Assembly (NCBI RefSeq): GCF_040958095.1 | Contig: NC_091233.1 | Location: 7,847,235 to 7,911,234, forward strand | Source: Procambarus clarkii | Taxonomy: Eukaryota > Arthropoda > Malacostraca > Decapoda > Cambaridae | Direction: 5' to 3' | DNA: 64,000 bases | In this document: positions 24,150-34,648 of the stretch, piece after piece | Numbering within the stretch: position 1 is the first letter of the stretch | Layout of the letters: every line of letters begins with the position of its first letter | Notes under the pieces: generated by a model | Told to the model about the DNA's origin: nothing | What the model saw: only the letters and a program-made list of their open reading frames with translations | Databases searched by the model: none | Made by a program: the position numbers and the translations under genes

Positions 24150-24545
24150 TATAGTATCTGTTCACTGTGAAGCCGTGACAATATTGATTGCAAGCTTGTG
24201 TCATCAGTGGGCATCCATCATTGTTCAGTTAGTTCATGTAATCAGCCCGAAGTGTCAGCAAGATGGAGACTGCTCTCATTTCTCGAGGGGCTGTTGAATC
24301 GCTGTGTTACAATTGCCATTGGGTGGACATTAACGTAATGAGTCACTCTCTGTAGTGTAACTTAGTCTGTGATATTTTTTTGATTTGCAATATTGCGTCG
24401 TCAGTGGGTACACCTGTGTTCAGGTTAGTTCAGTATGCAGCCGCATAGCAAGGGTTGCTATTTAGCTGTTTGTTACAGTGCCACTGGCTGGACATTAACG
24501 TAACGTAAACTCGATAGTGTAGTACTTTAGTCTCTTGTTATTAAT
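24150..24545. repeat. Diverged tandem repeat, unit ~200 bp
   Basis: The landmarks CAATATTG, GTC(A/G)TCAGTGGG, TTCAG(T)TTAGTTCA, a GCTGTT, GTTACA(A/G)TGCCA and TGG(A/C)TGGACATTAACGTAA type block occur in order at about 24178-24360 and again at 24385-24540. Confidence 0.65.
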
Positions 24546-24944
24546 AAATTGTTTATTTTATAGAAAACGGTCTTTGATGTCAACCCTTCAACCATTCTTT
24601 TCCACTCATGTTCTGCTTTATACGATTGAATGTTGATGTGATTATTTGATATGACGGCTGTTCTTGGGAATTCGAATTCCAATTCATAGCACCACATCAA
24701 ACATAAATATTTGATTGTGAGAACCCGTTTGTTACCCTTTATTAGTTTAAAGTCCTGTTTAACTAGGAGGAACCAGCGGCCTATGTGGACAGGTTTTCAC
24801 CCTAGTGGTGGAAGCCTGGGGGTTTGCTCCCGCTTTTCCTTTTTCAATTGGACTCATGCCTAACTGCCGTGAGCAGCCTTTAAACTTGAAGTCCACCTCC
24901 TTAGGGAGGTAGGCGTAGAAAAAAATCTCTCAAGGACGAAAATA
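24546..24944. other. No gene seen
   Basis: AATAAATTGTTTATTTTATAG near 24543 is a possible polyadenylation region. CCTCCTTAGGGAGGT (24896-24910) is a small palindrome. Nothing else. Confidence 0.4.
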
Positions 24945-26960
24945 ATTTTGGGTAGTTGATCCCCAAGCACAAATACCATAGTTGAGATATGGATAGATGA
25001 GGGAGTAATAGAGTCACCAGGGCAGGGCGGGGTACATAATATCTGATCTTAGAAAGAATGCCAACAGTTTTTGAAACTTTTTTGATATATTTAGAATGTG
25101 TCCCTGGAAATTCAGCAGCTGGTCAATGAGAACGCCAAGGAATTTGCCATATATTTTGTTACAAATTTGGGTATTGTTTATTCTGAGATTTATTTGATTA
25201 GAGGATTTATTGCCAAACAGAATATAGAAAGTTTTGTCAATGTTAAACACTTTAATGCGCGCGGTCCCCGTGAAAAAAATAGCGCATTGTGCGCGTGGCG
25301 TTTTGGGCTCTTGAGCGTAAACACCAAACAGTGTGTAATCTTTTCACTCTCCTGACACCAATTCTCGAGCTACGTATTTCATTTTCGTATCAATGTGTTG
25401 GCAATAAAATTCTCTACAAGATCATATGTATAAAATGTAACCAAAGCATTAGCTATTCCACCACGAAATAAATAAAAACGTAGATAACTCGCCGTCTCGC
25501 CGTACGCCCAAACAGCAACAAAATGTTCATACTCTTTTGTTTGTTGTCAGCTCCACATTAGTCCTACAGCGTTAAATTTCATATCACTGAACTTGCAATA
25601 AAATTCTCTACACAGACATATGCATATAAATGTAGAATCATGATCGCGGCCTACACAAGAGTGTGTGAAGTGGGCGATTACCCTCGTTCTGTCACCAACT
25701 CAGTAGTCTCACCTCTAAGTTACAATACAATGCCGTTTTCTCAAACAGGCCATGTGCCTATTAGAGAAAATGGAAATTTAATAGCAAACATATTCATACA
25801 AACCCCAAGTAGATCGAAAAAGAATTGGATTTTATATGTTTTTTTTAGATTGCCCGGCTATTTACGACGCGGGGGCAGAACCCGCATAAGCAAACCCGCC
25901 GGAAATGTACGACACGGTCCCCTTAAAGTATTTTAAGGGTGAGTTTGTTGGCAGTTAGCCAAAGATGGACTTTATTTAGCTCAGTATTTACTGTGGCATT
26001 TAGAGCAAGGGGGGTCAGGACTGGAGTAAATGAAGGTTGTGTCGTCAGCAAATAGAATTGGTTTGAGGTGTTGGGAGGCATTTGGAAGGTCATTAATGTA
26101 GATGAGAAAGAGGAGAGGGCCAAGTATGCTGCCCTGAGGAACACCGATGTTGATGGGTAGGGTGGGAGAAGTTGAATTATTCACAGAAACATACTGGAGC
26201 CTGTCAGTAAGGTAAGATTTGAGGTATTACAGGGAGTGTCCTCTGTCTCCATAATGAGGTAATTTAAGAAGAAGGTTTTGGTGGTTGACAGTGTCAAAAG
26301 CCTTATGCAGGTCCTCAAATAACCCAGCAGGGAACTCATTTTTATCAAGAGCTGCATGAATCAAGTTAATCATACTAATAAGTGCATCGTTTGTGCTTTT
26401 TTTGGGTCTGAAGCCATATTGGCAAGAGCTAAGTATATTGTGTTTGGCTAGATATGAGTAAAGCTGTTTGTAGATTAGTTTGTTAAATATTTTTGACAAG
26501 TCAGGCAGGATTGATATAGGTCTGTAGTTGTTAACATCTATGAGATCACCACATTTGTGGACAGGGGTTACTCTCGCTTTTTTTTAGAATATCTGGAAAG
26601 GTTTGGAGTTCAAGTGACTTGTTGAAGAGCAATGCAATAGCAGGGGCTAAAGATCTGGAGGCTTTTTTGTAAATTAAAGTTGGTATCTCCTCAAGGGCAC
26701 TAGACTTGGTTTTAAGGGAAAGGATTATCTCATTAACGTCAGTGGAATTAGTAGACTTAGCAGTGGAAAGTAGTAGACATCTAAGACACTGGTACTCTGT
26801 GATGCCCCCTTTCCCCTTGTTGTCTTAACCACGTGCTTATAATGTTTAATGGTTTATCCTGGTCTACTGTTGTGCCTGCTCTTAATTCTTTTAGTTAGAA
26901 GCTTCTGTAGTTTGCTCCTAAGGATGTCATATTTTTCTTTGATGGAAAAACACTACAGTC
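24945..26960 (-). pseudogene. LINE-A copy, RT region, split by an insertion
   Basis: Reading right to left: the linker before RT (about 26960-26600), then RT with IFNKLIYKQLYSYLAKHN, CQYGFRPKKSTNDAL and AFDTVNHQNLLLKL (26499-26230), then [20 protein letters not shown] and [11 protein letters not shown] (about 26150-26030), the catalytic aspartates being intact. LNKVHLWLTANKLTL (about 25975-25930) is followed by 680 bases of foreign sequence. The frame resumes as NIDKTFYILFGNKSS (25245-25200) and ends near 24950 in the region matching 40250 of the better copy. Frameshifts near 26500, 26230 and 26170 disable it. Unlike normal LINE copies it is cut at its 3' side. Confidence 0.8.
25250..25930. 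mobile_element. ~680-bp insertion of unknown type inside the LINE-A copy
   Basis: It interrupts the LINE-A reading between LTL and NIDK. The ends look partly alike: GCGGTCCCC near 25259-25267 and CGGTCCCC near 25914-25921. The flanks TTAAACACTTTAA (about 25243-25255) and TTAAAGTATTTTAA (about 25924-25937) could be a worn target duplication. An 98-codon open frame inside (25640-25936) has no recognisable domain. Confidence 0.4.
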
Positions 26961-27299
26961 TCACGTATAGGAAGTCCCCTTGGAAAAATTTTGGTTAAAT
27001 GACTGTTGTCATAGCCGGAGTGTCTGTTGTATTGTCTCATTAAGTTTACGCCTTCTTTTTTCTTTACATATATGTAGATGAAATATTTTTGTTGTTAAAA
27101 TTCTAATACCAAATTTATATTCATAGATTACTTTAATAATTATCATTCAATAGTAAGTCATTTATGAAACAGAAACTAAACAAAATACTTCTCAGCCTCA
27201 GCCTTTGATAAACATGAAAGATTTTATTCAACAGAAGGACAGTTTGGTAAAGTTATAAATTCCACAATAGGACGACAAGCCATAAAACATGTAATCAAT
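26961..27299. other. No gene seen
   Basis: AT-rich; the first bases may belong to the LINE-A linker. Confidence 0.4.
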
Positions 27300-27680
27300 A
27301 TTGATACACAGAGAGTAAACACACCAACGGGATTCCATCAATGAGAAATTCCGTAGGAGCTGTGCAGAAGGTTCGAACCTATGCGGTGGGTGTTCCCACT
27401 CACATGCCCCAGACAATCAGGTCACGACATGGTCAAAAGGATTGCAACCTGAAGTTCTACTGAACACACAAAGATTTTCTGAGGCTTTTACTGAAGCCGG
27501 ATTAGGAGTTTCATACAATCCCCCTCTACACTCTGGCTCTGTCATTCAGGTATACACAGAACTCTTTCAATACACAGAGAGTATATACACTAACTTAACT
27601 GCATCAATGAGAAATTCCGTTGAAGCCTTGGTGAGGGTTCGAACCTGTGTGGTGGGTAGCCCCACCCACACTTGAGAATA
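27300..27680 (-). repeat. Left arm of a ~370-bp inverted repeat with tRNA B-box-like motifs
   Basis: Holds two copies of a sub-unit around GGTTCGAACC (27371-27380 and 27637-27646), each next to a GTGGGT...CCCAC block and CAT(C)AATGAGAAATTCCGT. Its middle (GGATTGCAACCTGAAGTTCTAC, about 27440-27462) returns inverted near 28580-28610. Sub-units run in minus orientation here and in plus orientation in the right arm. Confidence 0.7.
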
Positions 27681-28079
27681 TAACCATTTTGGTTAAAAAA
27701 TAAGTGATTATTTACCATCCTTAACTACACTCATCTCCTTAAGACATAATGAAAACATTCTCGTGTCTGAAGCTAATCACAAATAAAAAAAATTAATGGC
27801 GGTAACATTCCATTTCATGTCTTAGGTAAACTAAATGTCATCTTTGTTCTAGGTGAACTAAAAGAATATTTAACTGTAAAATGTATTATACATATTATAA
27901 ATTTAAGACAACGTTTCGAACCTACATGGTTCATTCTCAACTAATCCAATTTAAGGTGATTGACAGCCCTAGATTATGTACTTCTTTTCCTATATGTAGG
28001 ATTTCAGTGATGAGTTTATATGTATTTACTTTTAAATACATGGATAGTGAAATACTAAAGAAATTGCTCACGGCTTTTG
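27681..28079. other. Spacer of the inverted repeat, no gene seen
   Basis: AT-rich; nothing recognised before the LINE fragment. Confidence 0.4.
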
Positions 28080-28368
28080 TTGGAATATGCAGCGGTTGTA
28101 TGGCTTCCATATCTTGAGAAGCACATCAACAAACTGGAAAAGGTGCAAAGATATGCAACTAAATGGTTCTCAGAACTGAAGGACAAGAGCTACGAGGAGA
28201 GGTTAGAGGCATTAAATATGCCAAAACTAGAAGATAGAAGAAAATGAGGTGATATGATCACTACGAACAAAATAGTAATGGGAATCGATCAAATTGATTG
28301 GGAAGAATTCCTGAGACCTGGAACTTCAAGAACAAGAGGAAATTTATTTAAACTAACTAAACAAAGCT
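28080..28368 (+). pseudogene. C-terminal fragment of a second LINE type (LINE-B), one stop
   Basis: The frame reads LEYAAVVWLPYLEKHINKLE, then KVQRYATKWFSELKDKSYEE, RLEALNMPKLEDRRK, a TGA at 28245-28247, then GDMITTNKIVMGIDQIDWEE and SRTRGNLFKLTKQ. This is the thumb and C-terminal region after the RT domain in CR1/Jockey-type elements (known family text: VW.P.L...I..LE.VQ..ATK, YEERL, LE.RR..GD). RT itself is absent. It ends where the inverted-repeat arm begins (28369), so the arm may be its 3' tail. Confidence 0.8.
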
Positions 28369-28720
28369 GGGACTACCCACCGCCTAGATTCGAACCCTCA
28401 TCAAGGCTCTTACGAAATATCCCATTGATGCAGTCATGTTAGTGTGATTACTCTCTGTGTATTGAAAGAGTAGCGTCAGTGGTAGAACACGGCTGGACGA
28501 CAGAGCCAGAGAGCACAGGGGGATGGCGTGAAAATCCTGTTCGAGCTTCAGTAGAAGCCTCAGGAAATTCTTGTTTGTTCAGTAGAACTCCAGGTTGCAA
28601 TCCTTTTGATCATGTCGTGGCCTGGTTGTATAGAGTGTGTGCATGGGACTACCAACCGCACAGGTTCGAACCTCATCACGGCTCCTACGGAATTTATCTA
28701 TACTGACGTTATGGCAGTCA
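28369..28720 (+). repeat. Right arm of the inverted repeat with tRNA B-box-like motifs
   Basis: Sub-units at about 28369-28440 and 28640-28710 share GGGACTACC(C/A)ACCGC, then a TTCGAACC block, TCATCA(A/C)GGCTC and TACG(A/G)AAT. Between them CTTCAGTAGAAGCCTCAG and CCAGGTTGCAATCC mirror the left arm. GGTTCGAACC fits the polymerase III B box, so each sub-unit may derive from a SINE head. Confidence 0.7.
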
Positions 28721-28910
28721 GCTGGTACGTCACACGAATAAAATATTTTGACTTTCAACAGTAAAGATTCTTCCAAGAAAAGGTCTAAAATTAATTAATA
28801 CTATGCGTAAATGATGCGCCAGTCTTACCTGCAGTGTTTGTACAGTGTAAGTACCTGGGGCAGGCATCAGGGTGAGGTGGTGGTGCAGCAGGTGGTCTGT
28901 ACTGCGTCTT
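28721..28910. other. Spacer, no gene seen
   Basis: Nothing recognised. Confidence 0.4.
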
Positions 28911-29684
28911 CTGCGTCACGGGGAGATAATTCTGCGTCACTGGGAGATAATTCAGCATCACAGGGAGAAAATTCAGCGCCACGTGGAGATAATTCAGCAT
29001 CACAGGGAGATAATTCTGCGTCACGGAGAGATAATTCTGCGCCACGGGAAGATAACTCTGTGTCACGGGGAGATAATTGTGCGTCACGGGGAGATAATTC
29101 TGCGTCACATGGAGATAATTCTGCGTCACGGAGAGATAATTCTGCGTCACGTGGCGATAATTCTGCGTCACGGGGAGATCATTCTGCATCACGGGGAGAT
29201 AATTCTGCGTCACGGGGAGATAATTCTGCGTCACGTGGCGATAATTCTGCGTCACGGGGAGATCATTCTGCTTCACGGGGAGATAATTCTGCATCATGGG
29301 GTGTTAATTCTAAGTCACGGGGAGATAATTCTAAGTCACGGGGAGAAAATTCTAAGTCACAGGGTGATAATTCTAAGTCACGGGATGATAATTCTAAGTC
29401 ACTGAGAGATAATTCTAAATCACAGGGAAATAATTCTAAGTCACGGGGTGATAATTCTAAGTCACGGGGAGATAATTCTAAGTCACGAGGAGATAATTCT
29501 AAGTGACGGGGTGATAATTCTAAGTCACGGGGTGATGATTCTAAGTCACGGGGTGATAATTCTAGGTCACTGGGAGATAATTCTAAATCACGGGGAAATA
29601 ATTCTAAGTCACGGGAAGATAATTCTAGATCACGGGGTGATAATTATTAATCACGGGGTGATAATTCTAAGTCACGGGGTGATA
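28911..29684. repeat. 21-bp minisatellite, about 37 units, two variant blocks
   Basis: Unit: TCTGCGTCACGGGGAGATAA plus T. The left block (to about 29300) uses TCTGCGTCAC; the right block uses TCTAAGTCAC and mostly GGTGATAAT. A four-unit (84-bp) block with GTGGCGATAAT and GAGATCATT is repeated at 29151 and 29235. The 21-bp period keeps frames open on both strands (for example SASRGDN heptapeptides), but composition and lack of any flanking domain argue against a protein. Confidence 0.95.
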
Positions 29685-29978
29685 CGAGACAGCTTTCTCA
29701 AGCTGCACATGTTGTGTTCCCATCTCTTCCCCGCCTCTTATCATACTTCCTCTTCAAGGAAAACACACCCACCTCCCACACTGATATAGAAGATAAAGAT
29801 GCATGGATACATCTACGCTATAGCACGGGATATACAGATGGTGTGGTATGTCCGCCAATTGGCATAGGAGGGGGGGGAGTATGATTGTAATATGTATCTG
29901 TACATTTGCATGGGAGTTAAAGGTGCTATTATTCCACACCCCCTGATGGACGTGCATGGTAGTTTGATAGTCGGACTA
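29685..29978. other. Spacer between minisatellites, no gene seen
   Basis: Nothing recognised. Confidence 0.5.
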
Positions 29979-30842
29979 GACTCCTCTGAGCACTACTGTA
30001 ATGGATGAACAAGACTCCTCTGAGCACTACTGTAATGGGTGAACAAGACTCCTCTGAGCACTACTATAATGGGTGAACAAAACTCCTCTGAGCACTACTG
30101 TAATGGAACAACAAGACTCCTCTGAGCACTACTGTAATGGAACAACAAGACTCCTCTGAGCACTACTGTAATGGGTGAACAAGACTCCTCTGAGCACTTC
30201 TGTAATGGGTGAACAAGACTCCTCTGAGCACTACTGTAATGGGTGAACAAGACTCCTCTGAGCACTACTGTAATGGATGAACAAGACTCCTCTGAGCACT
30301 ACTGTAATGGGTGAACAAGACTCCACTGAGCACTTCTGAAATGGGTGAACAAGACTCCTCTGAGCACTTCTGTAATGGGTGAACAAGACTCCTCAGAGCA
30401 CTACTGTAATGGATGAACAAGACTCCTCTGAGCACTAATGTAATGGGTGAACAAGACTCCTCTGAGCACTTCTGTAATGGGTGAACAAGACTCCTCTGAG
30501 CACTACTGCAATGGATGAACAAGACTCCTCTGAGCACTACTGTAATGGGTGAACAAGACTCCTCTGAGCACTTCTGAAATGGGTGAACAAGACTCCTCTG
30601 AGCACTTCTGTAATGGGTGAACAAGACTCCTCTGAGCACTACTGTAATGGATGAACAAGACTCCTCTGAGCACTTCTGTAATGGGTGAACAAGACTCCTC
30701 TGAGCACTACTGCAATGGATGAACAAGACTCCTCTGAGCACTACTGTAATGGGTGAACAAGACTGCTCTGAGCACTACTGTAATGGGTGAACAAGACTCC
30801 TCTGAGCACTACTGCAATGGGTGAACAAGACTCCTCTGAGTA
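29979..30842. repeat. 34-bp minisatellite, about 25 units
   Basis: Each unit starts GACTCCTCTGAGCACTACTG and continues TAATGGGTGAACAA (34 bp). Variants: ACTTCTG, TGGATG, TGGAACAAC and GCAATGG. Variants recur at multi-unit spacing (for example TGGATG units followed by ACTTCTG units), a sign of block duplication. Confidence 0.95.
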
Positions 30843-31113
30843 TTGTGACCCAAATTGATATGAATAATTAGTTATGGCTCTCCCAAAGTATGAGGGAGGC
30901 AGAAGCATTTATGATTGAGGTGTATGAATGAGCCGTGTATGGAGGCTGATATGGTGACAGGATGTGACGTTATGGGACGCCAGTATGTGTCGAGTCCTCT
31001 AAGAGCCGCCGCAGTCATGAGCATCTGGCAGTAACTATCATGCCCTGCCATGACTAGAAGCTGGTAGCCAGGTGTGACAAATGAGAAGATGAGTAGCAAG
31101 GTGGAGATGATTT

Positions 31114-31115
<2 letters not shown>
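30843..31115. other. No gene seen
   Basis: Nothing recognised. Confidence 0.4.
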
Positions 31116-31182
<67 letters not shown>

Positions 31183-31433
31183 AGATATATACAAGAGTTG
31201 ATATATTCTTGTAGAGCCACTAGTACGCGTAGCGTTTCGGGCAGGTCCCTGGAATACGATCCCCTGCCGCGAAGAATCGTTTTTTCATCCAAGTACACAT
31301 TTTACTGTTGAGTTAAACAGAGGCTACAGTTAAGGAATTGCGCCCAGTAAATCCTCCCCGGCCAGGATACGAACCCATGACATAGCGCTCGCGGAACGCC
31401 AGGCGAGTGTCTTACCACTACACCACGGAGACT
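31116..31433 (-). mobile_element. tRNA-derived SINE with 66-nt A tail
   Basis: On the minus strand: tRNA-like head from 31433 with GTGGTGTAGTGGTAAGACAC (A box TGGTGTAGTGG) and GGGTTCGTATCC (B box, about 31367-31378). The body has ACTGTAGCCTCTGTTTAACT and CGATTCTTCGCGGC. The tail CCTGCCCGAAACGCTACGCG is followed by TACTAGTGGCT (about 31217-31247) and CTTGTATATATCTCA, then an uninterrupted A run (T at 31116-31181). The head drives polymerase III; the tail matches the LINE-A 3' end (41074-41110 and 41163-41178). The long pure A tail suggests recent insertion. Confidence 0.9.
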
Positions 31434-32789
31434 GGTAAGTTAGGAAAATGTGACCTGTGTCTCTGCTCCTCGACTGCTGAAAGTGGACTCCAGAACAGAA
31501 TTGTCTCCCCCACCATCAGTGAGCCAATATGCCGTGTCTGCCTCATCTGTGACATTCCCTCTGGCCCTTCTCTAGATAACCTCCCCCATTGTTCCTCTGT
31601 TTGTCGTAACCCATTTCTTGCTGTTAACTCCCTGTCACGCTGTCATTCGTGTTACCGTCAGATTCTCATACTTGCAGCAACTCTTAGAAAACTCAAAATA
31701 AACCGGCGTCCCAGTATATGTCGAGTCCTATACACCACAACACGCTACACATTCAAGCACCTGGCACGCCACCGCCAATAACCACATGCACTACACTACC
31801 TCCAGGTGCTCAAACGCTACTACACAAACAGTATGTCCTCTTACTCTCAGGCAGCCAAACGCCACTACAGACTTAACTACGCCACACACAACTACCAATG
31901 CCAATGCACACCGTTTTACACTGCAACTGGCTACCAACGCCAATGCACAATGCATCACATTTCACCCTGCATCCAAGCACCCTTACACACTGCATCACAA
32001 TCCCGGCCACCACACGGACACACCCATGTCACACCGCTCAGTCACACCCATATGTCACATCACTCAACCACATCCATAGACCACGAACTTGGAGTCGCAA
32101 TTCGGCCATTTAAATTTAAATTTTGCCCCAAGAGGCGAGTTTATTGGGCAGCGCCACTCATCCTGTGAGTGGACACACCGCCATAGCAGTATGTACAACA
32201 TCACCCAAAAGGAAGAAAACCCGCTGGGTTGTTCATCCTGTCACTTGTACCAAGAGAGAACTGGGGCTTGCTAAACGGTCTCAAATGAACAGCTTATCAA
32301 ACAAGATGATTAACATTTGTCAACCCTTAAAAATTTACGTTATCTTTCGGTTGCAAAAATGGAGGAATCTTTTAAGAACAGTGTTAATATTTGACAAATA
32401 GTATTTTCCTAAATCAAACAATGTGTGGTTTATTATGCAAGACATATTTCTGATGTTTCTTAGATGTTCACACTCTCTCAGGTAGTGGTCTAGTGGTCAA
32501 AGCAGTGTCCGTCACTCTCACTTCAGATTCTGCAACTCCACTGTTCAACTGTTGTTTCCATGCCAAATCTCCATGGATTTTTGTATCCAAGACGAATTCC
32601 TGTTATTACTGATTCTCTATCTCGGCCACCTCCTTTTCGTCCATAATGATTGGGATTGCCAGTTGCAACCGTATAGTACCAGAGTACAGATTCACTGATT
32701 TGTTCTTCTATCCTCTTTTACTCAGTTCCTTTGTCACGGTGATGTTGCCTGAAGATACCTCTAATTTGTAGCAGAGTCTTAGGAATGGA
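31434..32789. other. No gene recognised
   Basis: 31720-32060 is rich in CAC/ACA words, which keeps three frames open. The frame 31407-31781 begins inside the SINE head and is Cys/Ser-rich (CLICDIPSG, CHSCYRQ), with no domain I can name. Treated as non-coding. Confidence 0.4.
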
Positions 32790-33770
32790 GTATTCAATAT
32801 GGGGTCCGCCAACGCCCTCAGCAGCCTGCACATCTGCTGCTTCATTTCTACAAATTCCAACATGGGAGCGGATCCTCAGGAATTTGACGATTCTTCCCTG
32901 ATTGGTGAGTATTCGTACAGCTCTCTGGATTTCAGCTACTATTGCAAGATTTCCTGCCTGTTATTTACTAAGGCTTTGTAGTGCTGCTTTTGAGTCAGTG
33001 GAGATCACTGCACCGTTAGTGTTTCAAGGAATTTTAACACTATAACAATTGCAGTTAGCTGTGCTTGCGGTGAAGAGGCATAGTTCTAATTATGTGCTTT
33101 TTTCTTCATTTCCGCGATGAAATGCATTATTCCTAATTACAGTGTATGCTGCACCAGCCCTGCCATTGACAGGGTTAGATGACTCATCAGTGTAGATTTT
33201 ATCAAATTTATTTCTGTCTTCCTTATAAATTTTCTCAATATACTTATGCCTTATTTCTTGTAGTATCATTGTGGATTTTTTCGTTATCATATCGTTTATA
33301 ATAATTCTGCATGGGTCATCCTCCCAGGGAGGTAACCTCTCTATAGGCATGAGCTCACGGGTTTGCTCAAGAAGGTGAAGTTCATAGAGGCAGCAGACTG
33401 ATCAGTAATGCCATTTTTTGCTTCACCTGTTCCCTGCTGTACGTGTTTTTTGTCTTGACAATATCATTGTAATGGGGGTCTTTGGCAGTATTAATTGCAA
33501 GCTTAGTATTCAGTTCCTTGATTCTGATTCTGATAAAGGGAAGGGACAACTCCTCTCGTTGATTAGATGTTTTGCAGTTCTTGGGACTCCAGGAATGAGT
33601 GCCTGGCTTCATTTTTAAGCTTTCAAGTATTTAATATTGCTTTGCGAGTAAGTGCGTGAGACTGGTGCAGCCTAGTCGATGACGGAGTGCACATAGGCTG
33701 TGTACTTCGTTTTATTCACGGAAATAGAGGCTCCATGCCCATTCCAGATCATAGCCTTCAGTACCCTTAC
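32790..33770 (-). pseudogene. I-type LINE fragment: end of RT and RNase H
   Basis: Right to left: TVLKAMIWNGHGASISVNKTK then YTAYVHSVID (about 33769-33675), then ELSLPFIRIRIKELNTKLA (about 33553-33495) and PWEDDPCRIII (33330-33298). RNase H follows: KIYTDESSNPVNGRAGAAYT (about 33200-33145), SSPQAQLTAIV (about 33080-33048), STDS-like text in another frame, and SHVGICRNEAAD (about 32865-32830). These carry the D, E(here Q), D, H/D RNase H pattern. RNase H after RT is a mark of the I superfamily of non-LTR elements. Stops and frameshifts, and a Q where the catalytic E is expected, show it is dead. It is 5'-truncated where a SINE-like head starts. Confidence 0.75.
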
Positions 33771-33935
33771 AGGGTTACGGGCCGGACAGCTACCTGGACA
33801 GTGCTTTGAAATCGTAGTCCTGAGGTTCCGGGTTCGATCCCCAGTGGAGGCGGAAACGAAAGTAGTGTAAATGGAGACGTAGACCCTGCGCAAGCCCTGC
33901 TACAGGTGTGTAATTGTACACCTGAAGTCAGTAAA
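33771..33935 (+). mobile_element. tRNA-derived SINE-like head
   Basis: GGGTTCGATCCCC with the B box at 33831-33841 is preceded by TCGTAGTCCTGAGGTTCC and followed by GGAGGCGGAAACG. The layout matches the SINE at 60362-60614 (GGTCCCGGGTTCGATCCC then CGGCGAGAAAC on its minus strand). The A box is poor (AGCTACCTGGAC). The rest of the body diverges after 33860. Confidence 0.55.
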
Positions 33936-34648
33936 TGCGTAGACTACGTCTCCCGGGGGGATCTGGGGGGACCCGGGTTGCGTGTGACGGCGTGTGGCAG
34001 TGAATGTCAGGTGTCGCTCGATGGCTGTGTGTCACGAGAGGGTAGCAGGTTGTGTTTCGCGGGAGGTACAAGTGTAAGTATAGGAACAGGTGATGTGTCC
34101 AGGTGAATAATAGTAGTAAATGAATATGTATGAGCATGTGCCAAAGAGTTAATCGTGTTTAGATATATAGTTAAGTAACATTATTTAGGATATGTTGAGG
34201 AGGTCTAGAGGGGGTCCCCTCTTCCCCTGACTGAGTAGGAGACCGAGCTTTAAAAATGTCTGGTTAGGGGGTAGGGCACGTGAAGGAGGAGAGGGGAAGG
34301 GGAGGGGAGGTAGTCAGTAGCTTTGACTGAGAGTAGGGTCTCATTCTCGTGATATATATATATTTTTTTAAACACCATGTCTGTTTTATGTAGGAAAAAC
34401 GTATAACTTTCTCACCCAATTCTGTTTGTGGCGTTGGTCTGCGATGTCGGCGAGTAGTTTTCATATCAGACAGGACTGTGTTGGCGGTAGGTCTTCTCAG
34501 CGGGAAATGAAGTGTGACAATGAGCCGTAATGGTTTTTGTAAAGAGGGGAGGGGAGGGGAGAAGCCCCACCCCCTACCTTGCTTCCAGAGAGGTACATAC
34601 CCAAGAGTGGACTGTGTTCGTGTTTTGCACCCTCCCCTCCCCCCCCCC
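33936..34648. other. No gene seen
   Basis: Contains GGGGAGGGGAGG runs (34290-34310 and 34545-34560) and a poly-C run (34639-34648) just before the candidate LTR. No coding sequence. Confidence 0.4.

Noticed and set aside
28811..29789. Open frames of 231, 177, 168 and 113 codons with heptapeptide repeats (SASRGDN, VTQNYLP)
   Set aside because: A 21-bp period opens frames on both strands at once; no start context, signal peptide or non-repeat domain.
30265..30741. 158-codon minus-strand frame
   Set aside because: By-product of the 34-bp array (102-bp frame period).
31407..31781. Cys/Ser-rich 124-codon frame
   Set aside because: Begins inside the SINE head and has no recognisable domain; could not support it as a gene.
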